Shown: positions 1 through 10,457 of the stretch, one piece after another
Position numbering within the stretch: the first letter of the stretch is position 1
Layout: every line of letters begins with the position of its first letter
Source: Oppiella nova
Lineage: Eukaryota; Arthropoda; Arachnida; Sarcoptiformes; Oppiidae
Assembly: GCA_905397405.1 (NCBI GenBank)
Contig: CAJPVJ010000015.1
Span: 1-64,000 of the forward strand
Length of the DNA: 64,000 nt
Reading direction: 5' to 3'
The notes under the pieces: model-generated
Seen by the model: only the letters and a program-made list of their open reading frames with translations
What the model was told of the DNA's origin: nothing
Databases searched by the model: none
Made by a program: the position numbers and the translations under genes

Positions 1-485
1 AATCATATGATGAAATAGATTACGAGCACCTTGAACAATTACCTTATTTACATGCAGTAGTATCGGAGACCCTGCGCCTACATACCCCTGGATTTGTTGT
101 AAAACGTAAGGCTACCAGAGATTACACATTAGGTGACACTGGTATCAAAATTCAACAAGGTCAGCAAGTAAACGTGGTAACTTGTGCCATTCACTATTCC
201 AATGATTATTATGAAGATCCGTTTGAGTTTAACCCTGATAGATTTTTGCCAGAGAATAGGCACAAAATTAAACCGTATACATATTTTCCATTTGGTACTG
301 GGCCACTTATGTGCTATGGACAGAGATATGGCCTGTTATTGACAAAATTGGCCTTGTTCAATATATTGAAAATGTATCGCTTGGTTAGAGTCCCCCAAAA
401 AGCAAACGGTTTAATCAGTGATGAAAAGCCGTTACGTTTAGTGAATTCGTCCGAGATTTTTGTCGGATTTGAGAAAAGAATTTAA
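1..485 (+). CDS. Cytochrome P450 (copy 1), 3' part, cut by window edge
   Basis: The reading frame is open from base 3 to the stop at 483-485 and encodes the last ~160 residues of a microsomal P450 monooxygenase. The K-helix ExxR appears as SETLRLH, the PERF-like segment as FNPDRFLPEN, and the heme loop at 291-320 reads FGTGPLMCYG. The loop keeps the cysteine that ligates heme iron, but the usual arginine two residues before it (GxRxC) is leucine, so heme binding may be weakened. The end, FVGFEKRI, matches the ends of copies 2 and 4. The fold and neighbours suggest the arthropod CYP3 clan (detoxification or hormone oxidation at the ER); the clan is inferred by eye. The 5' exons lie outside the window. 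An AATAAA at 711-716 could be its polyadenylation signal. Confidence 0.85.
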   Translation, partial: SYDEIDYEHLEQLPYLHAVVSETLRLHTPGFVVKRKATRDYTLGDTGIKIQQGQQVNVVTCAIHYSNDYYEDPFEFNPDRFLPENRHKIKPYTYFPFGTGPLMCYGQRYGLLLTKLALFNILKMYRLVRVPQKANGLISDEKPLRLVNSSEIFVGFEKRI

Positions 486-904
486 AAAATTTAAAACTTA
501 TTTTATAATTGTTTATATCTGTTATATAATTATAAAGTCATTATTAAAAGTTACCTAAAACTTGGTATTTTATGTGAGATTTTTAATATAGATTTGTATA
601 CACTAAATCTTAGCAAAAATATTAAAATTTTGATAATCCATAATTTTAGCTTACATTCTAAACACAGATATTTTAAATATGAAATGTCAATTCTATAGTT
701 TTTATTTATTAATAAAACACTAAATTCAAAAATTGATAATTAGCAAAAATCATTTCAAAATTATTAAATCATTTACAAATTTATACCTTTTAATCTTTAA
801 AAATATTTTTGTTCTTAAATTATGTTTAAAAATATCTATTTGTAGTTTAATTTTGAAAATTGATTATTTAATAATGTATCAGAATTCAACATTTTTAAAT
901 ATGC
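486..904. other. AT-rich spacer without a recognisable gene
   Basis: Very AT-rich sequence between convergent P450 copy 1 and the SDR gene. It contains AATAAA at 711-716. The one plus-strand open frame here is low-complexity (Lys/Ile/Phe/Asn-rich) and is not convincing as a gene. Confidence 0.6.
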
Positions 905-1515
905 TTAAACATAACCAAGTGATGACCCGCCATCTACAACATGAATAGTGCCTGTTATAAAATTAGCATTTGAACTTGCTAAATATAGCGCACATTGAGC
1001 AACATCAATTGGTTCGCCATAATGTCCAATGGGATATCTTGCTGCACGATTTGCATCAGCTTTCCAAAACAATTTAGCTTGCTCATCAGAGTAACCGCTT
1101 GTTTTAAATATGTTTGTCTGCACTATACCCGGACTAATGATTTAAAAATAACAATACATTTTAAAAATATACAGTAACTGATACAAAAATACTATTTAAC
1201 TATCACCTTATCGCATTAACCCGGATACCTTTGGTACCTAACTCTGTTGCCATACATTTGGTAAACATGTTCAGGGCACATTTTGTCATGCAATATGATG
1301 ATATATTTTTGGCCTTTAAATATAAATTTATAAGAAGTAATAATACCCTGATAGTTATCATCAACACTTGCTATAATTACCGCTCTTTCCCCTCCAATAC
1401 TAGAGATATAAATAATATTGCCTTTTGTTGTCTCCAAATATTTAATCGATAAATGCGTTAAAAGTATAACAGAATTGAGATTCACGTCAAACACGTTAAC
1501 AAATAGATTTATTAA
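905..1515 (-). CDS. Short-chain dehydrogenase/reductase, last three exons
   Basis: Three exons on the minus strand join through GT-AG introns: about 1515-1381, 1313-1207 and 1133-905. The introns are 67 bp (1380-1314, phase 0) and 73 bp (1206-1134). The spliced product has the classical SDR order: VNLNSV, then IIYISSIGG with the catalytic Ser, then SSYCMTKCAL with YxxxK, then GIRVNAISPGIVQT, and the C-terminal FITGTIHVVDGG. This is a complete catalytic half of an NAD(P)-dependent oxidoreductase similar to 3-oxoacyl-reductase or glucose-dehydrogenase-like SDRs of arthropods; the substrate is unknown. The N-terminal exons with the TGxxxGIG nucleotide-binding motif are not found upstream, where a stray P450 5' end begins only ~200 bp away, so the gene is truncated here. 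The left border of the first exon is uncertain. Confidence 0.8.
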
Positions 1516-1713
1516 CAATGATTGTGTTATTATATTATATTTTATATTAGCCTATAGATAATATTTCTAGAAAATTCTATCATTTCCATATCTCTTATTA
1601 AAAAATAAATTATTATATTAGTAAAGCATTTGTAATGTCATATAATATTTATAACACAAAATATTAATTAATTTACTTTAAATATTATTTATAACTACAA
1701 ATATTCATTATAC

Positions 1714-1987
1714 CCAAAAATCTTTCCATATGTTCTAGACCAATCATAATATACTTGTGGTCTACTATTTAGCAATTCAATTGCATTACCAAACACCGGG
1801 ATCGGTTTGGGTCCCTTGATTCCCAATTTAGTCCACTTGTGGTAATTCTTGTATAAAAATCTATATATTAAATAATCATGTTAATTATAAATGTAACTCT
1901 AACTTAAAATTATTTTACTTACTTGTAAATTATATACAAGACTATAAAACATAAAATTAAATCCAACACAATAATTATAGAATTCAT
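1714..1987 (-). pseudogene. Cytochrome P450 (copy 3), isolated 5' exons
   Basis: Two minus-strand exons too short to stand out as open frames. Exon 1 (1987-1923) encodes a start methionine and a hydrophobic anchor ending IVLYIIYK. Exon 2 (1860-1714) encodes the hinge and first strand: KWTKLGIKGPKPIPVFGNA and, later, DWSRTYGKIFG. The exon boundaries (GTAAGT donor, TATATAG acceptor, phase-2 joins, GG|GTATAA end) match those of copies 4, 5 and 6. No continuing exon follows; the next coding DNA on this strand is the 3' part of an SDR. It is either an orphan fragment or one side of a deletion or misjoin. Confidence 0.7.
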
Positions 1988-2605
1988 GTGTTTTTAAATT
2001 AAACACAAAATATTATAATTAAAAGTTTAATGATTAAAAATAAAATATCAAACTTAATAATATCTGTAAATAAACTCTAATTCCTGATAAATATTGATTA
2101 CATAACTTAATATTATACATGTAATAAGTTTGTTAAACACAAACACCATAACAAAATGTCTAGACTCATATTTGACTAGACTCATGTTTAGATAAACGCA
2201 ATGTAATAATGATTGTATAACTTCTAAGAAAACCTATATTTAAATAACCTTATTTTAATAATTTTATATATATGAACTGAAATAATCCAAATAATGTATT
2301 AAAGATTTTATAGTTATTACATTTATAAAGTTGCTTACGGTTAAGCAAATGACTATATTTTTATAAAAGGCTTAACTAAAAAATCATCAATATATCATTT
2401 GAAATCTTTCAATTCAAATAATAAATACAAAACATTTAATTTAATAAATGAATTTTACATCAAAAACATAAGTTGATAAAATATAGAATATAAAATAATT
2501 AATAATGCTTAAACTAAATATTTATTCAGAATTCTAGCACACACACATTTCTCTAATATATTAAATATGAAAATATTAATCTTATATATTGAGTAAATTT
2601 TAAAT
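1988..2605. other. AT-rich spacer, nothing recognised
   Basis: About 600 bp of AT-rich DNA between the 3' end of copy 2 and the 5' exon of copy 3 (both minus strand). It presumably holds the promoter of copy 3 and the 3' UTR of copy 2. I see no P450 motif or repeat in it. Confidence 0.5.
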
Positions 2606-3139
2606 TTACATTCTACGTTCAATACCGACCATGCACCTTTTTGGCATTCTAATAGTCATAAGCCGTTTATATTGCAGCGGTATATCAGTGTCAGGGATGC
2701 AGTACACGCGGTAACGCATTATAAAATGAGCCAGAGCACATTTCATTACGAGCAATCCAAATCTCATGCCAATACACGTGCGTGGACCTAGACCAAATGG
2801 CATAAAAGTGTATGGCACCAACTTATGCTTGTTTTCTGGCATGAATCGATCAGGATCAAATTTCTCTGGATTATCATAATACTCCCCGGAATGTTGTACA
2901 TTATAAATGGGAATCTCCACGTGCTGTCCAGGCTCAATACTAATGCCTGTCTCGCCTAAACTATAGGCACTGGTAGCCTGTCGTACGAGACGGACTGCCG
3001 GTGGGTATAGTCTTAGGGACTCCGACACGACTGCATCCAAATACGGCATTTGAGTCAATGCTTCATAACTGATGTCCGATGAGTCGGGTGTCGACGCCGT
3101 TATCTCGTCGTAAAGTCTCTGTTGAATGTCTGGGTTGAG
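2606..3139 (-). pseudogene. Cytochrome P450 (copy 2), C-terminal half only
   Basis: A minus-strand frame that is open from NPDIQQRLYDEI through SESLRLY (ExxR), FDPDRFMPEN, an intact heme loop FGLGPRTCIG and the end MVGIERRM. Everything C-terminal of the I helix is well preserved. In copies 4 and 5 the same exon continues upstream through the I helix without interruption. Here homology stops abruptly at about 3139, in mid-exon and without a splice acceptor. Fifty-three bases further on, exon 1 of copy 4 begins on the opposite strand. The N-terminal two thirds are therefore missing through rearrangement or misassembly rather than splicing. Confidence 0.75.
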
Positions 3140-3191
3140 GATTTAAAAATAATTAAAATCAATTTTATTATTTGTACCATTTATATTCATA

Positions 3192-5277
3192 ATGGGCTTT
3201 ATTTACATCACTCTAATATTGATACTGATATTTGTGTTTATAAACACATACAGGTAAGTTTTATACAATATTAGCAATGCATACATTTAAATATTTTTCT
3301 CTTATATTAGAAAGTATTCAAACACACTTAATCATTGGAGTAAGCAAGGTATACAGGGTCCAACACCAATTCCTATATTTGGGAACTATTTGCAAACATT
3401 TTTCACCTTGAGACATATTCGTGAACTAGAGTGGTCTAAAAGGTTTGGTAACATTTATGGGTAATTATATAATTATATATAACTAAACATAATCTGAACA
3501 CTATTTGAAAGCATTTATAACAAAACCTGTATCAGAAATGTATTATATTAAAAGCAACTTTTAAGTGTTATGGACTAAATTATAATAGCTTTTATCGTTT
3601 TTTTGTAAATACCGAATATTGTATTATAATATTGAATTATTAAAAGATTATAGTGTTCATTGAATTATCGTATAGTGCAATATTTGCTATTTATAAAAAC
3701 AATAAAAGCTTTTATAGCATTACTTTAGCCAAAAGCACTGGAAGGTTGTTTAAAAAACAAAATATTTTTGATATTATAAATTGTTTTAAAATGATTCATA
3801 TTTTAAAAATATTTCGGTTATTTAAATAAAATACCCATAGGCATTTCATGGGAACTATGCCGGTGTTAAATATCGCTGATCCCGAGCTTATAAAACTTAT
3901 TTTAGTAAAGGATTTCCACTTGTTCACTGATCGCACTAAAGTATGGATTTCCCCTGATAACATTATGAGCAAAAATCTTCCCCAACTACACGGCGATCAA
4001 TGGCGTAGAGTTCGTTCAATTATGAGTCCCTTATTTACGTCCGGAAAATTACGTAGATTTGAACCGAAAATAAAGGACTGCCTGGATAACTTTACTTTTG
4101 TGTAACTATTAAATAATTACTCATTACTCTCATAGTTGCACCTACGTGACCTTGATAAATTATTCAAGTGGAACCTACAATAACGTGCAACGCGCAAACC
4201 ATAACTTTAATTATAAATACCACAATCGGAAAATAATTTATTTGTCGAAAACGCTCAGAAAAAGTTTATTTTCAGTGGTTATCGTGAAAAATACTGTTAT
4301 TACAATGGTTCTAGTGACGTAGCAAACAACCCTTACAGGTTATGACTATGTTTACTAATAAAGCACTTATAATAAGCGTTACAATAAAGTTTCGCTGCAG
4401 TTTTGGGACTACTTTGGTACGACGATTTTATTCAACTATTTCTGGAGGCACGGCTTATAGACGAATTGGATAAAGGTCAATATTTATATTTCACTAACAA
4501 ATAAGATACTTTGATTTATTAAGTTTTTCAATATAAAAATTTGTTTTATGCTTACATTTATAAATTAGTAATACAAAAATCAAAATTGTTTTATATAAAG
4601 TAGATACCCAGGGACGAAATATGAAGTTCAAGAATAAACGTTTGACTGAAAATGAAATGATAGCCAATGCGTACGGATTTCTATTGGCTGCAAATCAGAC
4701 CACTTGTATCGCACTGTCCTATTGTCTACACGAGTTGGCCCTCAATCCGGACGTCCAGCAGAGACTCTACGACGAGATAAACGGTGCCATCGATTCGGAC
4801 GGAGAGATACCGTACGACATTGTGTTGACACGACTACCTTATTTGGATGCCGTCTTATCGGAGACACTGCGCCGACATTTAGCTGTTATGCCGATCTCAA
4901 GGATCGCGACCATTGACTACTCACTTGGCGACACCGGTATCACCATTAAGGCCGGGCAACAAATTGAAATACCCATCTATTCCATACACAATTCGGATAA
5001 GTATTTTGCTGATCCCCACCGTTTTAACCCGGATAGGTTTTTGGCAGAAAATCGCCGTAACATTGAGCAATATACTTTCTTGCCATTCAGTAGTGGCTCT
5101 AGAAATTGCGTGGGAAAGCGATTCGCCATTTTAAAAATCAAGATGTCCCTTGCTCAATTGATTAGAAACTATCGCTTCAGTAGGTGTCTTGAAACTGATG
5201 ATCAGATTCGGTACCAGAAATTCATTCACTTTATGCTTCCCGAGAGGCTATTCGTTGGAATCGAAGCAAGAATTTAG
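3192..5277 (+). pseudogene. Cytochrome P450 (copy 4), both ends present, middle missing
   Basis: Exon 1 (3192-3253) encodes the membrane anchor. Exon 2 (3311-3460) encodes the hinge QGIQGPTPIPIFGN and ends RFGNIYG. Exon 3 (from 3841) encodes GTMPVLNIADPELIK, LVKDFHLF and HGDQWRRVRS (C helix) but loses homology near 4095 and stops at 4105. The last exon (from 4612) carries a divergent I helix (AANQTTC where A/G-G-x-E/D-T-T is usual), SETLRRH, FNPDRFLAEN, heme loop FSSGSRNCVG and the end FVGIEARI. About 130 residues (helices E-H region) are absent, and 4106-4611 holds no substitute. It is a likely pseudogene or collapsed gene. AATAAA lies at 5463-5468. Confidence 0.75.
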
Positions 5278-6038
5278 TAATTGAATAGAAGCTCAAAATA
5301 TAAGTAGCATGGACAATTACATATGGTATTCGTATAGAAAAAGTGGCCTATGTGTGCGTCTATTGTTTATTTTTATTGACTTTTAATGCTGAATTATATT
5401 AAATTTATTCTAGATACAATATTCAAATATTACCTTAGTTGCACATTTATATCTGTATTTTAAATAAAAATTGTATTTTGTTGAAATCTATTCATTAAAT
5501 ATATTACACCAATTTAATTAAATTACATTTATCAAATTCAGACATAAATAATGAATTATAAAAGTGAATAACATGAACAGTTAATAATGTTATTAGAATT
5601 ACAATATGAAATAATTTTAAATACATACAATTCGCCGGAAATAAATGTATCAAATAAATATAGACAGACATGACAAAAATAACACTGTATTTTAATTATA
5701 TTAAAAATATCAACGATTAAATTTTAATTATTATTTATTGCATAATGTACTAAATTACAAAGAAATACAATCATAATGTAAACTAATCTCGGTTAATGAT
5801 CACGAGTGTTGGCATTGTAAGATAACATTATAATAGCCAGTGACTTACAAAGTTTAGGGGCATGTACTAGTGTTGAAATTATAATAATGTTAAAATGTTA
5901 TAGTTTGTATTAAGTGGAAATCACTGGTAACAACATAATATATCACTAATTAAATTAAAATAGCTAATAAAATGGTCAATCAGATTAATCATAATTATCC
6001 CTTTTCTGAACTATTACGGACGCACTTATCGGAAGTGT
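5278..6038. other. AT-rich spacer between convergent P450 copies
   Basis: About 760 bp of AT-rich DNA between the 3' ends of copy 4 (plus) and copy 5 (minus). It contains AATAAA at 5463-5468 and several other AT-rich stretches. No coding region or RNA gene was recognised. Confidence 0.5.
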
Positions 6039-7829
6039 TTAATGAATAAACTTCTTATATCTTATGGGAACGTCTGTTTGTGGGCACCGTATGAATCGGT
6101 AGCGCAATACGATATGAGCAAGGGCCAATTTGATTTCAAATAGCGCGAACCGCATACCCACGCAATGTCGAGGTCCCGCCCCAAACGGCAAATACGTGTA
6201 CGGCCTAATCAAGTGTTTTTGATCGGGCATAAATCTATCAGGGTCATATATGAAAGGATCTTTATAATTCAGATCCGAATGGTGTATAGCGTGCACTGGG
6301 ATTTCAATCTGTTGACCAGCTTTAATTACAATACCGGTATCACCTAGTTTACAGTCTTGTGTGCAATACCTAGCTAAAGGCACCGGAGCTGTATAGCGCC
6401 GTAAAGTTTCCGATATGACTGCATCTAAATAGGGTAGTCGTGCCAACTGGTGGTCAGGGATTTCTCCCGTTTTCGAATCGATAGCTTCTGTTAACTCATC
6501 GTATAGTCGGTGCTGAATATCTTCATTAACAGCCATTTCGTAGAGACTAAACGCCAGGGTTAATGCCGTTCCCCCATAGGTGGCCACAAGGAATACGTTA
6601 GGAACACGATAGTAGAGCAAAAGCCTATTAACGAATAGGGTACTGGAGGACAAAGGGAGTGAACTGTTGGCCAAACATTGATATTTTATTAAAATGTAAA
6701 TTTCTGCTGTACTGGTAACATTATAATATTTTATAATTATGTAGCGTAATTTTAATATGCATACATACAGTAATAAATTATTGGTTATACATAGAAAAAT
6801 ATGCAAAAGCTAAACAAATAACTAGTAAAAATCTTTACCTTGCTTCTCAATAAACATATCACCTGGTACAGTGGTTGTTGTGCCACCCAGATTGGTGGTA
6901 TCTATTTCCGCGTCCATAAGTTGTTGAATGAAGTCATTGTGTTTTAAATCTGGGTTTTGTCGTCTTTGCGAAATTATATGTCGAATGGAGTCAACGAAAA
7001 AGTTTGTCGCTTTGGGATCCCGAAACCCATCTTTAGCGAAATTTGGTAAACCGTTATTGTTAACACGGTCGAGAAACTTACCCCATTGTATATCGACTAA
7101 GAACCGGTAACTGTGTTTATACAAGTACAGTTAAATACTAGAGAATACACTTGTGGCCATTGCATCCATTGAAAACTGTCTACATATTTCCAATAAATTG
7201 ACCAAGTGACTTTCATCTAATCGTGTGTACACTTCCCCTAAACACTCCACAATCCTAGGCTTCATTTTACGCATTTTTCCCGAACTGAATACTGGGCTAA
7301 CTATTGCTCGAATGCGATGCCAATTATCCCCGGTCAATTGTTTTAGATTTTTACTCGTTATTGCATTGTTAGACATGTTTAACTTTGATCGATTTGGAAA
7401 TAGATGAAAATCTTTAATTAATATAACTTTGATTAACTCCGGATCCGATATTCGTAAAATAGGTACTCTTCCAGAATAATACCTGTTTTAATATACAAAC
7501 ATTAAATATAATTATAATTATTTTCTATTATATTTATAAATTAATTTAATTAAATGGGTATTTATAAGGGTATAAATAACTTGGTTAACTCTAGGTCATC
7601 CACGAAAACTGTAAATTTAGTGCTGAGAAAATTTCCAAATATAGGTATTGGTTTAGGCCCATTTATACCTTGCTTGCTCCAATAATCGTACCCATGTGCA
7701 TAAAATCTATTTATAATATTAAATATGTTAAATATAACTAAAATATTTTAAAATATCAGGAATTTACAAGTAATTGTATACTGCAATTATTACAAGGATT
7801 AATACAACTGTCAATAATACAGGATCCAT
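6039..7829 (-). pseudogene. Cytochrome P450 (copy 5), degenerate multi-exon gene
   Basis: Exons on the minus strand: anchor exon 7829-7768; exon 2 from 7706 (YWSKQGINGPKPIPIFGNF), whose end lacks the expected KxYG/donor; exon 3 7482 to about 7131 (RISDPELIKVILIKDFHLF, GDNWHRIRAIVSPVF, FSMDAMATS); exon 4 about 7110-6839 (FFVDSIRHIISQRRQ, DFIQQLMDAE) with donor GTAAAG; and a last exon up to 6039 with SETLRRY, YDPDRFMPDQ and heme loop FGAGPRHCVG. The I helix reads VATYGGTA, losing the A/G-G-x-E/D-T-T oxygen-activation motif. The exon 3-4 link is too short for a normal intron. The protein stops about 15 residues before the usual C-terminus. Probably a pseudogene, though the heme half is well kept. 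Confidence 0.7.
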
Positions 7830-8388
7830 TTTCTAGAATTAAAAAATTAAGATGTATTTAAACACAAAGTGATAAATATAAACTGCTTTTAAAATTCTCA
7901 TAAAAATGTTTCGTTTTAATTAACCAGATATGTTATATTTCTAAAAAGATTAATAAGTAGATATACAATTTTAACACATATAAACTATGAAAATAAATAT
8001 AGTCAATTATTATAAAATTTGTAAAGTCGAAAAATTTTAATTTATAAAATCACTGCAATAAAGACAATGTACGAGTAATGCGACAAATAATGTGTTTTAT
8101 AGAATCGGACATGTTTTTTAAATTGGCAAAAAATCTTTAATGTAAACGATTACATCATATAATGTCATAATTGAATTTGTCATCTTACAATGTTACGATA
8201 AAAATTATAAAATACGACACAGTAAATAAACGGTGTTAATAATCAAATTGATCAATATCTGGATACCTTATGATAACATATAAACAAATTATTTTAATAT
8301 AAAAAGATAAGTTGTGTTTAAAAATATTTAACTTTGATTATTTTAAACTTTTAAATTTTAAAAAATAATTAGCTTGGTAAAATTAGCT
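7830..8388. other. Intergenic region between divergent P450 copies 5 and 6
   Basis: The start codons of copy 5 (minus, 7829) and copy 6 (plus, 8389) face away from each other across 559 bp of AT-rich DNA, so both promoters should lie here. I see no clear conserved element. Confidence 0.5.
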
Positions 8389-9434
8389 ATGTATTATTTA
8401 AATGTTATCCTATTCTTGATTTCTGTATTATTAGCAAGTGTTTTCCTATACAAGTAAGATATTTATGTTTAAAATAAATATTTTTAAAAATTATTAATTA
8501 CTAGATTGTATTAATGATAGATTTAGCAACCTAATTCAAGGGAATGACTATTGGCGTAAACGTGGTATACGTGGTCCGACACCTGGGCTATTATTCGGAA
8601 ATTGTGTCCATTATTTTACAAAATATAAATGTATGCAAGATCTTACCTGGGGTAAAAGGTTTGGCAAAATATACGGGTATGGTTGTGCTTTTATTATTTT
8701 ACATAAGGGAGTATAAATTATTTTATTAATATTTTTATTTTAAATAATATGTGCATTGTCGATAAAATACACGTTTTGTGGTTAAGACCAATAACCACTG
8801 GGACTCGAATATTCCCTATAGTACTAATTTCTAACCTCGAACAAGTGACTAGCAAGGGATTAATACTTTTGGTTACCCCGTTCTATTACAAAGGCTATCT
8901 ACCAACAAGATGCAAGTAGAAAGAGACTCATTCGCGACTTAATTAGCCCGGCTTATACATCGGGAAAATTGAGAAAAATATACCCGAAAATTGGTAAAAG
9001 TCTCGGGGATATGGACAATTATTTATCCCGTGTTATCAATGATCATGGTGGCAAAAGTGTTGTAATAGACATTAAGTACGTTTGGCAAACATTTACCGTG
9101 GACGCATATCCTAAATGTGGTATGTCCGTAAATACGAGCGCTTATAATACGCCACAAAATGAACTAGCTATTTGTTTGCGTCGGTTTATTGACGTTGATA
9201 TTCGCCGAGAATTGCTGTCAATTATGTTGCCGTCATTTATGTCAAATTGGCCTAAACTTGGAAACCAACGAGTGATTCAGTATTTGTTGCGTACTTTTCG
9301 TGAGATATGTAGCGAGCGCTTACAGACACACAACTATAAACAGGATAAGTATATTGATTTCCTTCAACTTCTTATGGAAACACAGGCTGTACCAGGATCA
9401 ACTAACTTAACCAACATTGATAAACAAGATTCAG
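8389..9434 (+). pseudogene. Cytochrome P450 (copy 6), N-terminal half, cut by the chimeric join
   Basis: Exon 1 (8389-8453) is a membrane anchor ending ASVFLYK. Exon 2 (8521-8676) encodes YWRKRGIRGPTPGLLFGN and GKRFGKIYG, with GTATGG donor. The third exon runs to the GTAAGT donor at 9435. Its 5' part (about 8780-8900) recalls the beta-1/C-helix region (GTRIFPIVLISNLEQV, then TKAIYQQ) but switches frame and lacks the GDxWxR motif. The later part (SPAYTSGKLRKIYPKIGKSL, IDVDIRREL, KYIDFLQLLMETQ) is intact. The I helix, ExxR and heme loop should follow the intron but are absent: bacterial sequence begins at 9741. Mildly degenerate gene, truncated at its 3' side. Confidence 0.7.
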
Positions 9435-9740
9435 GTAAGTTTAATAAATGATACTAAAAATTAATTTAATTTTTTGTAATAAAAATTGATTATTTGTTCA
9501 ACCAAAAATATACTTTTAAATAGACTAGAATAATTTAATTTTAAAAAATTATTTAAAAGTAATTATAATCTTACTAGTACATCCACATCTAGTACAGCTA
9601 GTATAGATATTAGTACAGATAACATTATATATAAAACATTATTTATACAACACTATTTGCTCTGTTTGTACAATCTAGTATATCGTACTGATCGTTAAGA
9701 AACTCGTTAAAATACTAACTACCCTGATAATTAAATTACT
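9435..9740. other. Start of P450 copy 6 intron, ending at the eukaryote-bacterium join
   Basis: After the splice donor at 9435 the sequence is AT-rich with loose repeats of a TAGTACA-like motif (about 9577-9620) and no exon. Just before 9741 the frame of the bacterial lipoprotein contains a stop (9732-9734) and loses all similarity to its paralogue at 11890. The join therefore lies at about 9735-9741. Confidence 0.65.
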
Positions 9741-10376
9741 TTAATACATCTATCAGCTTGCTCATTTGACTCAAATAAGGATAATTATAGTTTAAAAAAT
9801 AGTGAAAATTCAGATGTTGGAAATAGTTATGATATTAAAGTTGGAAAAAATATTTCTAGTTTTGTAGATGAAAATAGAATTTTTTTAAATTATGATCAAA
9901 AAGAAATAATTAACAGATATAAAAAATTAAATAGCAATTACATGGTTTTAAAGGTTTTAGATAAACTTCCTGCTGAAATAGGGTTTGCAGATGGTACTGT
10001 CGGTAATAATGTTGAAGAAAATAAGCATTATATGTCTAATCTAGATACACATATAAACTTTAAGACAAATTACATATTTTTTAAAAGTACCAATTATGTA
10101 CCTTACGATGATAAAATTCTTAATACTATTGCTAAAATGTTGGGTGATCAAATTTATGTGATCAATGGAAATAAAGTAGATGATAAAGATTTAGATAAAA
10201 ATATTAATCTTTTTATTAAAAGGCTCGAGTGCAGCACTTCGTCACAAGAAGAAGTGCTAGAGTGGAATGTAAATGATATTCATATTATTTTAGAAGCATC
10301 AGGAAATAAAAATGAAAAACTAACAAGTCTTTTTTTTACAGTTTATTTTACAAAGAAAACGGATAAAAAAATATGA
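9741..10376 (+). pseudogene. Family A lipoprotein (A1), 5' end lost at the join
   Basis: From 9741 the frame encodes LIHLSACSFD, the end of a lipoprotein signal peptide with lipobox LSAC. It then encodes a ~200-residue domain closely similar to A3 at 11890: shared SSFV, LNYDQ, LDKLPAEIGFADGT, NYVPY, DQIYVI, EWNVNDIHIILEA and YFTKKTDKK. The start codon and first ~9 residues of the signal peptide are missing because eukaryotic DNA is joined there. At the 3' end a run of seven A residues, against six in A3, puts the stop at TDKKI, overlapping the ATG of the downstream B-type start (10373). Function unknown; an outer-membrane or periplasmic lipoprotein by its signal. Confidence 0.75.
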
Positions 10377-10441
10377 AACATCAATATATTAGTTTTTATA
10401 TCTATAATATTGAAAATTATCTAGAAATTTTATACCTTTGA
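10373..10441 (+). pseudogene. Family B remnant (B1), signal-peptide start only
   Basis: A 22-codon frame beginning MKHQYISF overlaps the stop of A1 by ATGA. Its first residues resemble the start of B4 (MKNHYIIKL) and of the remnant at 12554 (MKHQYISF). The body of the B domain is missing. It suggests that A and B genes were originally translationally coupled pairs. Confidence 0.5.
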
Positions 10442-10457
10442 TAAGGCTTAATGAGTT

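Noticed and set aside
733-948. Open frame on the plus strand after P450 copy 1
   Set aside because: Low-complexity AT-rich translation without any motif; it overlaps the antisense of the real SDR exon.
1-9434. The P450s as bacterial genes
   Set aside because: Membrane anchors, GT-AG introns, phase-matched exon joins and AATAAA signals are eukaryotic; bacterial P450s lack them.
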